NCBI GenBank assembly: GCA_035720425.1 | Contig: DASTOB010000093.1 | Location: forward strand, 1 to 53,943 | Reading direction: 5' to 3' | Length of the DNA: 53,943 nt | Source of the DNA: DASTOB01 sp035720425 | Lineage (GTDB): Bacteria; Chloroflexota; Limnocylindria; Limnocylindrales; CSP1-4 | Shown: one piece after another, positions 17,027 through 24,372 of the stretch | Numbering within the stretch: position 1 is the stretch's first letter | Layout: every line of letters begins with the position of its first letter | Notes under the pieces: model-generated | Told to the model about the DNA's origin: nothing | The model's database searches: none | Seen by the model: the letters and a program-made list of their open reading frames with translations, nothing else | Program-made: the position numbers and the translations under genes

Positions 17027-18648
17027 TGACGGAGACGGTCTGCGGCGCGGTGTACCGCAACGCCTACCGTGACTCGGTCGAGCTGATGGGCATCGCGGCG
17101 GAGCTCGAGAAGCTGCCCGGCATCGTCCGTGCCGGGCTGGTCATGGCGACGCCGGCCAACCTGGCGGTCCTCGCCGGGGCCGGCCTCGCCGCCGCGGCGG
17201 AGGGCGATCCTGGGCCCAACGACCTCGTCGTGGCCATCGCCGCCACGGAGCAGGGCGCCGCCGACGCGGCCCTCGCCCGGGCGGGCGTCGCGCTCACGTC
17301 CGGCGGCGGGGACTCGGGCGATGGCGGTTCGCCGGCGGCGCGCGTCGTGGAGACGATCGGCGAGGGTCTGGGCGACCTGCCCGACGCGACGATCGCGCTC
17401 GTCTCGACGCCCGGGACGTACGCCACCGCGGAGGCGCTGAAAGCGCTCAAGGCGGGGCTCCACGTGTTCCTGTTCAGCGACAACGTGTCGGTCGAGGACG
17501 AGGTCGAACTCAAGTCCGTGGCCGCCCGCAGCGGCCTGCTCGTGATGGGTCCCGACTGCGGAACGGCGATCGTCGGGGGCGTCCCGCTCGGCTTCGCGAA
17601 CGCGGTCCGGCAGGGCCCGATCGGCCTCGCGGCCGCCTCCGGGACCGGGCTCCAGCAGGTGTCGTGCCTGATCGACCGGTTCGGGTCTGGCGTGTCCCAC
17701 GCGCTCGGCACGGGCGGGCGGGACCTCGACGAGCGCGTCGGCGGCCGGACGATGCTCGCGGCGATCGACCGGCTCCTCGCCGACCCGGCGACGGCCGTCC
17801 TCGTCCTCATCTCGAAACCGCCGTCGCCGACCGTCGCGGCCCGCGTCCTCGACGCCGTGCGCGGGGCGGCCAAGCCGGTCGTCGTCAACTTCCTCGGCGG
17901 CGAACCGGACGCGGTCCGGGCGGCGGGCGCGTACCCGGCCGCCACGTTCGAGGCCGCGGCGAGGATCGCGACGGCGCTCGCCCGCGGGACGGCTGTGTCG
18001 TCCGGCGGGCGGGGACGGGACGGCACCGACGGAGCGGGCGGCAGCGTCGGAGCCGACGGAGCCGACGGAGCCGACGGAGCCGACGGAGCCGACGACCCGG
18101 CGCTCGCCGCGCTGGCGGCCGACGCGGCGGGGCGCCTTGCGCCCGGCCAGTCGGAGATCCGCGGGCTGTTCTCCGGCGGGTCGCTCGCCGGCGAGGCCAA
18201 GCTGCTCGTGAAGCGCCTCCTTGGCCCCGATCGCCACGACCGGATCCTCGATCTCGGCGACGACGAGTTCACCGTCGGCCGGCCGCATCCGATGATCGAC
18301 CCGCGCCTGCGCACGGAGCACATCGCGGCGGTCGCCGACGACCCGACGGTCGCCGTGCTCCTGCTCGACATCGTCCTCGGCTACGGCTCGCACCTCGACC
18401 CGGCCGGGGCGCTCGCGCCGACGATCGTCGAGACGCGCCGCCGCGCCGCCGCGGCCGGCCGGCACCTCGCGGTCGTCGCCTCGGTCTGCGGCACGGAGGC
18501 AGACCCGCAGGGACTCGGCCGGCAGGAGCAGATCCTCGCCGACGCCGGCGTGCTCCTCGCCTCGTCGAATGCGCGCGCGGCGCGCCTGGCCGCCGGCATC
18601 GCAGCCGGCGCACCGTCGCCGAGCAGCGCCATGGCGGCCGGCCGATGA
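17026..18648 (+). CDS. fdrA: FdrA (AllF-like) acyl-CoA-synthetase-fold protein
   Basis: A 540-residue FdrA protein with the succinyl-CoA synthetase alpha fold. A CoA-binding-like Rossmann domain is followed by VMGPDCGTAIVGGVPLGFAN and SGTGLQQVSCLIDRFGSG (about residues 180-225), the segments that in SCS carry the phosphohistidine loop; no acyl-CoA reaction is expected in FdrA. The C-terminal ligase-like domain starts near residue 370. Between them lies a Gly-Ala-Asp repeat linker (about 342-356) not typical of the family. It is proposed in E. coli to be a subunit of oxamate carbamoyltransferase. It overlaps DUF2877 by one base and DUF1116 by four (ATGA). Confidence 0.9.
   Translation: MTETVCGAVYRNAYRDSVELMGIAAELEKLPGIVRAGLVMATPANLAVLAGAGLAAAAEGDPGPNDLVVAIAATEQGAADAALARAGVALTSGGGDSGDGGSPAARVVETIGEGLGDLPDATIALVSTPGTYATAEALKALKAGLHVFLFSDNVSVEDEVELKSVAARSGLLVMGPDCGTAIVGGVPLGFANAVRQGPIGLAAASGTGLQQVSCLIDRFGSGVSHALGTGGRDLDERVGGRTMLAAIDRLLADPATAVLVLISKPPSPTVAARVLDAVRGAAKPVVVNFLGGEPDAVRAAGAYPAATFEAAARIATALARGTAVSSGGRGRDGTDGAGGSVGADGADGADGADGADDPALAALAADAAGRLAPGQSEIRGLFSGGSLAGEAKLLVKRLLGPDRHDRILDLGDDEFTVGRPHPMIDPRLRTEHIAAVADDPTVAVLLLDIVLGYGSHLDPAGALAPTIVETRRRAAAAGRHLAVVASVCGTEADPQGLGRQEQILADAGVLLASSNARAARLAAGIAAGAPSPSSAMAAGR
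18049..18093 (+). repeat. Five copies of GGAGCCGAC inside fdrA
   Basis: Five exact 9-bp units, coding (Gly-Ala-Asp)5 in the linker between the two SCS-like halves of FdrA. It is in frame and so tolerated; slippage would lengthen or shorten the linker by three residues at a time. Confidence 0.9.
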
Positions 18649-20114
18649 CAGACCACCGCGACGGGCCGACGATGAGCGCACCCGACCTGCTGGCGACCGG
18701 TGTCCGGGCGATCAACGTGGGCCTGGCCGGGTTCGCCGACCCGATCCGGGCCCACGACGCTCCCGTGGTCAATCTCGACTGGCGCCCGCCGGCGGCGGGC
18801 GACCGCGACCTGGGCCTCCTCGCGGCCCGGCTCGCGGACGATCCCGGCGATCCGGTCGGGTCCGTCGTCGCGGCCGCCAACGCGGAGGCGGCATCGCGGC
18901 TGCTCGGGGCCCACCCGGCCCTCGTCGACGTCAGGCCGGCCGGCGAGGCGATCCCGGCGCTCGCGGGGGAACGGCTGCTCCTTCACTCCGGCCCGCCGAT
19001 CGAGTGGGGCCGGATGTGCGGGCCCGTCCAGGGCGCCGTCATCGGCGCGGTGCTCCTCGAGGGCTGGGCGGCGACGCCGGACGACGCCCGGACCCTCGTC
19101 GATCGCGGCGGCGTCCGGTTCGAGCCGTGCCATCACCACGGCGCGGTTGGTCCGATGGCCGGGGTCGTCTCGCCGTCGATGCCCGTCGTCGTGGTCGAGA
19201 ACCTCGCCGCCGGGACTCGTGCGTACGCGACGCTCAACGAGGGCCTCGGCAAGGTGCTCCGGTTCGGCGCGTACGACGAGTCGGTTCTCGAGCGCCTGCG
19301 CTGGATCGCGTCGACGCTCGGTCCCGCGCTCGCATCGGTCGTCGCGGCCGGCGGCGCGATCGATCTCAAGGGCATCACGGCGCAGGCGCTACAGATGGGC
19401 GACGAGGGTCACAACCGGAACGTGGCGGCAACGTCGCTCTTCACTCGGACGATCGCTCCGACGCTCGTCCGCGCCATCGACGCCGCCATGGCCGAGGCGG
19501 TCCTCGCGTTCCTCCGCGGCAATGATCACTTCTTCCTCAACCTGTCGATGGCCGCCTGCAAGTCCGCCCTCGACGCGGCCCACGGGATCCCCGGGTCGAC
19601 GATCGTGACGGCCATGTCGCGCAACGGCGTCGACTTCGGGATCCGCCTGTCCGGCACCGGTGATGCGTGGTTCACCACGCCGGTCGGCGTGCCGGACGGA
19701 CTGTTCTTCCCCGGCTACGGCCCGGACGACGCCAATCCGGATCTCGGCGACAGCGCGATCACCGAGACGTTCGGGATCGGCGGCTTCGCGATGGCCGCGG
19801 CGCCGGCGATCGTCCGGTTCGTCGGCGGCACCCCGGCCGACGCGATCGGGTTCACCCGGCTCATGGGGAGGATCACCGTCGCCCGCAACACGGGCTACGC
19901 GCTGCCGTCGCTCGGCTTTGCCGGGACGCCAACCGGGATCGACGCGCGGCTCGTGGTCGAGACCGGCGTCGCACCGGTGATCAACACCGGCATCGCCCAC
20001 AAGGAGGCCGGCGTCGGCCAGATCGGTGCCGGCATCGCCCGCGCACCGCTTCCCTGTTTCGAGGCCGGCCTGCGGGCGCTCGCGCGGACGCTCGACCTCG
20101 AGGTGGCGGCGTGA
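18645..20114 (+). CDS. DUF1116 protein, AllG (YlbE)-like
   Basis: A 489-residue DUF1116 protein. Conserved blocks seen include GPPIEWGRMCGPVQGAVIGA (about residues 112-131), FEPCHHHGAVGPMAGVVSPS, DEGHNRNVAATSLF and FGIRLSGTGDAWFTTP. The N-terminal 60 residues resemble a nucleotide- or phosphate-binding domain. In E. coli YlbE is a partner of FdrA and YlbF in the proposed oxamate carbamoyltransferase, which uses oxalurate and phosphate to give oxamate and carbamoyl phosphate (or the reverse). The start ATG 18645 overlaps the FdrA stop (ATGA). The next gene starts inside its stop codon region (GTGA). Confidence 0.9.
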   Translation: MTDHRDGPTMSAPDLLATGVRAINVGLAGFADPIRAHDAPVVNLDWRPPAAGDRDLGLLAARLADDPGDPVGSVVAAANAEAASRLLGAHPALVDVRPAGEAIPALAGERLLLHSGPPIEWGRMCGPVQGAVIGAVLLEGWAATPDDARTLVDRGGVRFEPCHHHGAVGPMAGVVSPSMPVVVVENLAAGTRAYATLNEGLGKVLRFGAYDESVLERLRWIASTLGPALASVVAAGGAIDLKGITAQALQMGDEGHNRNVAATSLFTRTIAPTLVRAIDAAMAEAVLAFLRGNDHFFLNLSMAACKSALDAAHGIPGSTIVTAMSRNGVDFGIRLSGTGDAWFTTPVGVPDGLFFPGYGPDDANPDLGDSAITETFGIGGFAMAAAPAIVRFVGGTPADAIGFTRLMGRITVARNTGYALPSLGFAGTPTGIDARLVVETGVAPVINTGIAHKEAGVGQIGAGIARAPLPCFEAGLRALARTLDLEVAA

Positions 20115-21100
20115 CGGCCCCGGGATCGGCCGTCGATCGTCGCGCCGTCGTCGCGATCGGCGGCAACGCCCTCATCCTCGACGGCCAGCAGGGCACGATC
20201 GCCGAGCAGTACGACAACGCGGTCGAGATGGCCCGCCACATCGCGTCGCTCGTATCGGCCGGCTGGGGCATCGTGCTGACCCACGGCAACGGCCCGCAGG
20301 TCGGGTTCATCCTGCTCCGCTCCGAGCTGGTCGGCGACTCCGCACCGGTTCCGCAGCTGTCGCTCGAGATGTCGTCGGCCGACTCGCAGGGCGGCATCGG
20401 CCACATCCTCGCCCTCGCCCTCCTCAACGAGCTCGCCGAGCGCGGCATGCCGGACCGGGTCGCGTACGTGCTCACGCACACCGTCGTCGACCCGGACGAC
20501 CCGGCCTTCGCCGCGCCGACGAAGCCGATCGGCCCGTTCTACACGGAGGACGAGGCGGCGGCGAAGCGCGAGCGCAACGGGTGGGAGATGGTCGAGGATT
20601 CCGGTCGCGGCTACCGGCGGGTCGTCCCGTCGCCGCAACCGCGGCGGATCGTCGAGTCGGCCCAGATCCGCTCGCTCGTCGACGCTGGATTCGTCGTCGT
20701 CGCCGTCGGTGGCGGCGGAATCCCGGTCGTCGAGACGGCGCCGGGCGTCTATCGGGGCGTCGAGGCGGTGATCGACAAGGACCGCGCCTCGTCACTCCTG
20801 GCGGCCAGCCTCGACGTGCCCCTGCTCGTCCTGTCGACCGGCGTCGAGCGCGTCGCCTGGCACTTCCGGCAGCCGGACCAGCGGCTGCTCGATCGGATCA
20901 CGGCCGGGGAGGCGGCACGCTACCTCGACGAGGGGGAGTTCCCGAAGGGCAGCATGGGACCGAAGGTGGAGGCCGCGATCTCGTTCCTCGAGCGCGGCGG
21001 ATCCGAGGTGCTCATCACGACACCGGCAGCGTTGGAGCGCGCGATCGCGGGCGAGACCGGGACCCGCATCGTGCCGGACGAGATTCCCGTACAGGCTTGA
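20111..21100 (+). CDS. arcC: Carbamate kinase (AllK/ArcC-like)
   Basis: A 329-residue carbamate kinase of the amino-acid kinase fold. It converts carbamoyl phosphate and ADP to ATP, CO2 and NH3. Visible motifs are VVAIGGNALI at the N-terminus, LTHGNGPQVGFILLR (about residues 56-70), VVAVGGGGIPVVE and DKDRASSLLA. The length and motifs fit the catabolic enzyme. There is no arginine deiminase or ornithine carbamoyltransferase here. Its supply of carbamoyl phosphate should therefore come from the FdrA/DUF1116/DUF2877 complex encoded just upstream, as proposed for E. coli YbcF. The start is GTG 20111, overlapping the DUF1116 stop by four bases. Confidence 0.93.
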   Translation: MTAPGSAVDRRAVVAIGGNALILDGQQGTIAEQYDNAVEMARHIASLVSAGWGIVLTHGNGPQVGFILLRSELVGDSAPVPQLSLEMSSADSQGGIGHILALALLNELAERGMPDRVAYVLTHTVVDPDDPAFAAPTKPIGPFYTEDEAAAKRERNGWEMVEDSGRGYRRVVPSPQPRRIVESAQIRSLVDAGFVVVAVGGGGIPVVETAPGVYRGVEAVIDKDRASSLLAASLDVPLLVLSTGVERVAWHFRQPDQRLLDRITAGEAARYLDEGEFPKGSMGPKVEAAISFLERGGSEVLITTPAALERAIAGETGTRIVPDEIPVQA

Positions 21101-21111
21101 AGGAGGACGCC

Positions 21112-21822
21112 GTGGGCAAGGGCACCGTCGAGGCGGAACCGTATCCGTTCGACTTCGAGGTCGCGACGACCGCGCTCATCATGATCGACTTCCAGCGTGA
21201 CTTCGTGTATCCGGGCGGCTTCGGCGAATCGCTCGGCAACGACACGTCGCCGCTCCTCGCCGCGCTCAAACCGGCCGAGCGGGTGCTCACGGCATGCCGG
21301 GACGCCGGGATGTTCGTCGTCCACACCCGCGAGGGTCACCGGCCGGACCTGTCAGACCTGCCGCGGGCGAAGTACGAGCGCGGCAACCCCTCGATCCACA
21401 TCGGCGACGAGGGACCGATGGGCCGCCTGCTCGTGCGCGGCTCGTACGGCCACGACATCGTGGAAGAGCTCTATCCGATCGAGGGCGAGCCGGTCGTCGA
21501 CAAGCCCGGCAAGGGTGCGTTCTACGCGACCGATCTCGACACGATCCTCCGGATGAAGGGGATCGAGCGGCTCGTCGCCTGCGGGGTCACGACCGAGGTG
21601 TGCGTCAACACGACCGTCCGCGAGGCGAACGACCGCGGCTACGACGCACTCGTCCTGTCCGACTGCGTCGCCTCGTACTTCCCGGAGTTCCAGCGCGTCG
21701 CCCTCGAGATGATCAAGGCCCAGGGCGGGATCTTCGGCTGGGTCAGCGATTCCGGGCGATTCCTCGCGGGGCTGGCCGCGGCCACCGGTGCCCAACCGGC
21801 GGCCGCCGGAACGGGGGGCTGA
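21112..21822 (+). CDS. Cysteine amidohydrolase, biuret hydrolase (BiuH)/RutB-like
   Basis: A 236-residue isochorismatase-fold hydrolase. The catalytic triad is D26 (IMIDFQRDF), K131 (DKPGKGAF) and C164 (GVTTEVCVNTT). These spacings, and the blocks HTREGHRPDLSDLP, EELYPIEGEPVVDKPGKG and TVREANDRGYDALVLSDC, match the biuret hydrolase group as I remember it, rather than nicotinamidases or isochorismatases. Related enzymes act on ureidoacrylate and triuret. In this operon it could deaminate a ureide (biuret, oxamate-like or N-carbamoyl amide). The start is GTG 21112 with AGGAGG at 21101-21106, twelve bases after the kinase gene. Confidence 0.85.
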   Translation: MGKGTVEAEPYPFDFEVATTALIMIDFQRDFVYPGGFGESLGNDTSPLLAALKPAERVLTACRDAGMFVVHTREGHRPDLSDLPRAKYERGNPSIHIGDEGPMGRLLVRGSYGHDIVEELYPIEGEPVVDKPGKGAFYATDLDTILRMKGIERLVACGVTTEVCVNTTVREANDRGYDALVLSDCVASYFPEFQRVALEMIKAQGGIFGWVSDSGRFLAGLAAATGAQPAAAGTGG

Positions 21823-21910
21823 CGATCGAGGAAGGAGCGGACGCGGCCGGCGGGTCGAGAGGGTGATCCGCCGCGGCTCTTGACCACACCATGGAGAGGG
21901 AGTTTGGCTC

Positions 21911-23536
21911 ATGACTGCTGCCACTTCGGGCTTCAAGCCTCGCCTCTGGGTCCCGGGCGACTGGAATGCGTTCTTCGGGCTCGGGACCAACGTCCTGCTC
22001 AACGTCCTCGTCCTGTCCGGGCTCGCGCTCGGCGTGGTCGGCCTGTCCGACGACGTCGTCTTCGGCCGGATCCTGCCGGCGCTCGCGATCGCGCTCCCGC
22101 TCGGCAACCTGTTCTACGCGTACCTCGCCTACCGGCTGTCGCAGCGCGAGGGCCGCGACGACGTCGCGGCGATGCCGTATGGCCCGAGCGTGCCGCACTA
22201 CTTCTTCGTCACGTTCGTCGTCATGCTGCCGATCGTGCTCCGCGGCGGCACGCCCGTGCAGGCCTGGATGGCCGGCCTCGCCTGGGCGTTCATCGTCGGC
22301 GTGATCATCCTTATCGGCGCGTTCGTGGGGCCCACGATCCGCCGCTACACGCCGCGCGCGGCCATGCTCGGCACCCTGGCCGGGATTTCGATCGCGTTCA
22401 TCTCGATGCGGCCCGCGTTTCAGATGTTCGAGGTCCCGTGGATTGCCCTGCCCGTGTTCGGGATCATCCTCCTGTCGTGGACGGCCGGCGTGCGGATGCC
22501 GGGCGGCGTGCCGGGCGGTCTGCTGGCCGTCGTCGTCGGTTCCGTGATCGGCTGGGTCGCCTACCTGTCCGGCGCGTGGACGGGCATGGATCCCGAGGCC
22601 GTCTCCGCATCGTTCGCCCAGTTCGGCATCCATCTGCCGATCCCGGGCACCGAGGTCATCAGCGGCATGTCCGAGATCCTGCCGCTGCTCGTCACGGCGA
22701 TCCCGCTCGGCATCTACAACTTCACCGAGGCGATGAACAACGTCGAGAGTGCCTCGGCCGCCGGTGACAACTACAACCTTCGGCACATCCTCCTCGCCGA
22801 CGGCGGCGGGGCGGTCATCGGCTCGTTCCTCGGCAGCCCGTTCCCGCCGGCCGTGTACATCGGCCATCCGGGCTGGAAGGCCGTCGGCGGCCGAATCGGC
22901 TACTCGCTCGCCACCGGCGTGGTCGTGGCGATCATCTGCATGTTCGGCCTCGTCGGGCTGTTCCTCGCGGTCATCCCGATCCAGGCCCTCGTGCCGATCC
23001 TCCTGTTCATCGGCCTCGTCATCGGCGCCCAGGCATTCACGACGACGCCCGCTCGGCACGCGCCGGCGGTGGTCCTCGCGCTCCTGCCGAACATCGCGGC
23101 GTGGGCGCAGGGCCAGATCGACGGGGCGCTCGGCGCGGCCGGAACGTCGGCTGGGGAGGTGGGCTCCGGAGCGTTGAACGGAGCCGGCGTCGTGTACGAC
23201 GGGATGGTCCTGTTCGGCGGCGGCGCGGTGGTCGCGGGGCTCATCCTCGGGGCGATCGCGGTGTTCGTCATCGACCGTGAGTACACCCGCGCGATCGTGT
23301 ACACGGTGATCGGGGCGGTGCTCGCCGCGCTCGGCTTCATCCATGCGGCCCAGATCATCATCTCGGTCGACAACGGGGCGCTCGTGTTCGCCCAGCCAAA
23401 CCCGGTCTTCCTCGGCTACCTGTTCGCGGCGATCGTGTTCTGGATCGTCGGCTGGCGCGAGGGGCGCGCCACGGCGGCCGACTTCCGCGCAGCGGTCATG
23501 TCTCCGCCGGCCCAGGAGGAGGGTGCCGCCGGCTGA
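21911..23536 (+). CDS. NCS2-type (xanthine/uracil-like) permease
   Basis: A 541-residue polytopic membrane protein with about 12-14 helices. The N-terminal GLGTNVLLNVLVLSGLALG, the YLAYRLSQREGRDDVAAMPYG loop, and LAGISIAFISMRPAFQMFEV fit the NCS2 (xanthine/uracil/vitamin C) permease superfamily. In the same operon direction as the degradative enzymes, it most likely imports the ureide or a purine-derived precursor. The start is ATG 21911 behind GGAGAGGGAG. The 88-base gap after the hydrolase has no recognisable promoter, though a TTGACC occurs at about 21879. Confidence 0.8.
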   Translation: MTAATSGFKPRLWVPGDWNAFFGLGTNVLLNVLVLSGLALGVVGLSDDVVFGRILPALAIALPLGNLFYAYLAYRLSQREGRDDVAAMPYGPSVPHYFFVTFVVMLPIVLRGGTPVQAWMAGLAWAFIVGVIILIGAFVGPTIRRYTPRAAMLGTLAGISIAFISMRPAFQMFEVPWIALPVFGIILLSWTAGVRMPGGVPGGLLAVVVGSVIGWVAYLSGAWTGMDPEAVSASFAQFGIHLPIPGTEVISGMSEILPLLVTAIPLGIYNFTEAMNNVESASAAGDNYNLRHILLADGGGAVIGSFLGSPFPPAVYIGHPGWKAVGGRIGYSLATGVVVAIICMFGLVGLFLAVIPIQALVPILLFIGLVIGAQAFTTTPARHAPAVVLALLPNIAAWAQGQIDGALGAAGTSAGEVGSGALNGAGVVYDGMVLFGGGAVVAGLILGAIAVFVIDREYTRAIVYTVIGAVLAALGFIHAAQIIISVDNGALVFAQPNPVFLGYLFAAIVFWIVGWREGRATAADFRAAVMSPPAQEEGAAG

Positions 23537-23584
23537 TCCCATCCCGGCGACCTTGGGTCGTCGCCTGACACGCCTTTCGTTCCC

Positions 23585-23618
23585 GGCCGGGGCGGGCATC
23601 CCCCAGCCCGCCCCGGCC
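23585..23618 (+). terminator. Strong hairpin after the permease gene
   Basis: GGCCGGGGCGGGC (23585-23597) and GCCCGCCCCGGCC (23606-23618) form a perfect 13-bp stem with an 8-base loop, 48 bases after the permease stop. There is no T-run, so it may be a weak terminator, an mRNA-stabilising hairpin or an attenuator that lowers expression of the last gene. Confidence 0.5.
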
Positions 23619-23674
23619 ACCCGCTTCCTGCGCCGGCCGTCCGCGCCGGACTCCCGATCCCGCACGGAGGACCC

Positions 23675-24073
23675 ATGCCCGTCGACCTGTTCGTCAACGG
23701 CACGCTCATGCGCGGCCTCGCGCTGCATCGGAACCTCGACGGCGCCGAGTTCCTCGGCGAGGCGCGAACCGCGCCGCGCTACCGGATCTACTCGATCGGC
23801 GACGTTCATCCGGGGATGTTCGAGGTGGCCGACGGCGGGATTTCCGTTCCGGGTGAGATGTATCGGCTGCCCGACGACGTCTGGGCGCGCGTCGAGGCCG
23901 GCGAACCACCCGGGCTGTACAAGGGACCGGTCACGCTCGACGACGGCCGGGTCATGGACGGCATCCTGTTCCCGAGGGAGCTCGCCGAGGGGAAGCACCG
24001 CGACATAACGGAGTTCGGCGGCTGGCGCGAGTACGTCGCCGCGCGAGACGCCGGCTCGGCCGGAGGCGGCTGA
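23675..24073 (+). CDS. GGCT-fold protein related to the allophanate hydrolase C-terminal domain
   Basis: A 132-residue protein of the gamma-glutamylcyclotransferase-like fold. LFVNGTLMRGLALHRNLDGA, FLGEARTAPRYRIYSIGDVH, HPGMFEV and PGEMYRLPDDVW match the stand-alone relatives of the C-terminal domain of allophanate hydrolase (AtzF), known in databases as allophanate-hydrolase-related proteins. In AtzF that domain decarboxylates N-carboxycarbamate released from allophanate. No amidase half of AtzF is present. A role on a carbamate-type intermediate from the BiuH-like enzyme is a reasonable inference. GGAGG is at 23666-23670. Confidence 0.8.
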   Translation: MPVDLFVNGTLMRGLALHRNLDGAEFLGEARTAPRYRIYSIGDVHPGMFEVADGGISVPGEMYRLPDDVWARVEAGEPPGLYKGPVTLDDGRVMDGILFPRELAEGKHRDITEFGGWREYVAARDAGSAGGG

Positions 24074-24080
24074 GGGCGCC

Positions 24081-24143
24081 GGCGGAGGTGGCTGCTCGCC
24101 TCGGCGGAGGCGGGCTCCTCGCCTCGGCGGAGGTGGCTGCTCG
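24081..24143. repeat. 22-23-bp tandem repeat, about 2.8 copies
   Basis: Units beginning GGCGGAGGTGGCTGCTCGC start at 24081, 24103 and 24126 (the last truncated), just after the stop of the GGCT-fold gene. GC-rich, non-coding, of the same general type as the repeats at 12452, 27286 and 35514. Confidence 0.8.
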
Positions 24144-24160
24144 GAGCACCCATCGGACAT

Positions 24161-24305
24161 TCCGATTTCGTACGCTCCCGGGGTGCGTCCCTTCGCGCCC
24201 CCGGCAGTCCGAAGTCGGACTACGAAATCGGATTACGAGAGCGGACTCCGAAACCGGACTAGTCGGCTCGAGGGGACAGCGATCCCGGGGACGTACGAAT
24301 TCGGA
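24161..24305. promoter_or_regulatory. Six-site array of CGAAATCGGA elements with a 13-bp direct repeat
   Basis: TCCGATTTCG (24161-24170) is an inverted copy. Direct copies CGAAGTCGGA (24210), CGAAATCGGA (24223), CGAGAGCGGA (24236) and CGAAACCGGA (24249) start at exactly 13-base intervals, and CGAATTCGGA lies at 24296. The same decamer occurs at the pucR promoter (16011-16020). It lies in the 299-base gap between the end of the ureide operon and the cyclase gene, so it may regulate the cyclase or bind PucR. No gene is visible in this gap. Confidence 0.6.
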
Positions 24306-24372
24306 ACGATGGCCGAACACGATGGGCGGGCGCGGGCGGGCGTGACGGACGCGGTCCAGCGAGGCACCATGG

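Noticed and set aside
16061..21100. Full allantoin degradation pathway
   Set aside because: No allantoinase, allantoate amidohydrolase or ureidoglycolate enzyme is in the window; only the last steps are.
24161..24305. CRISPR-like array
   Set aside because: The direct repeats are only 13 bases including spacer, degenerate, and there are no cas genes. An operator cluster is the better reading.
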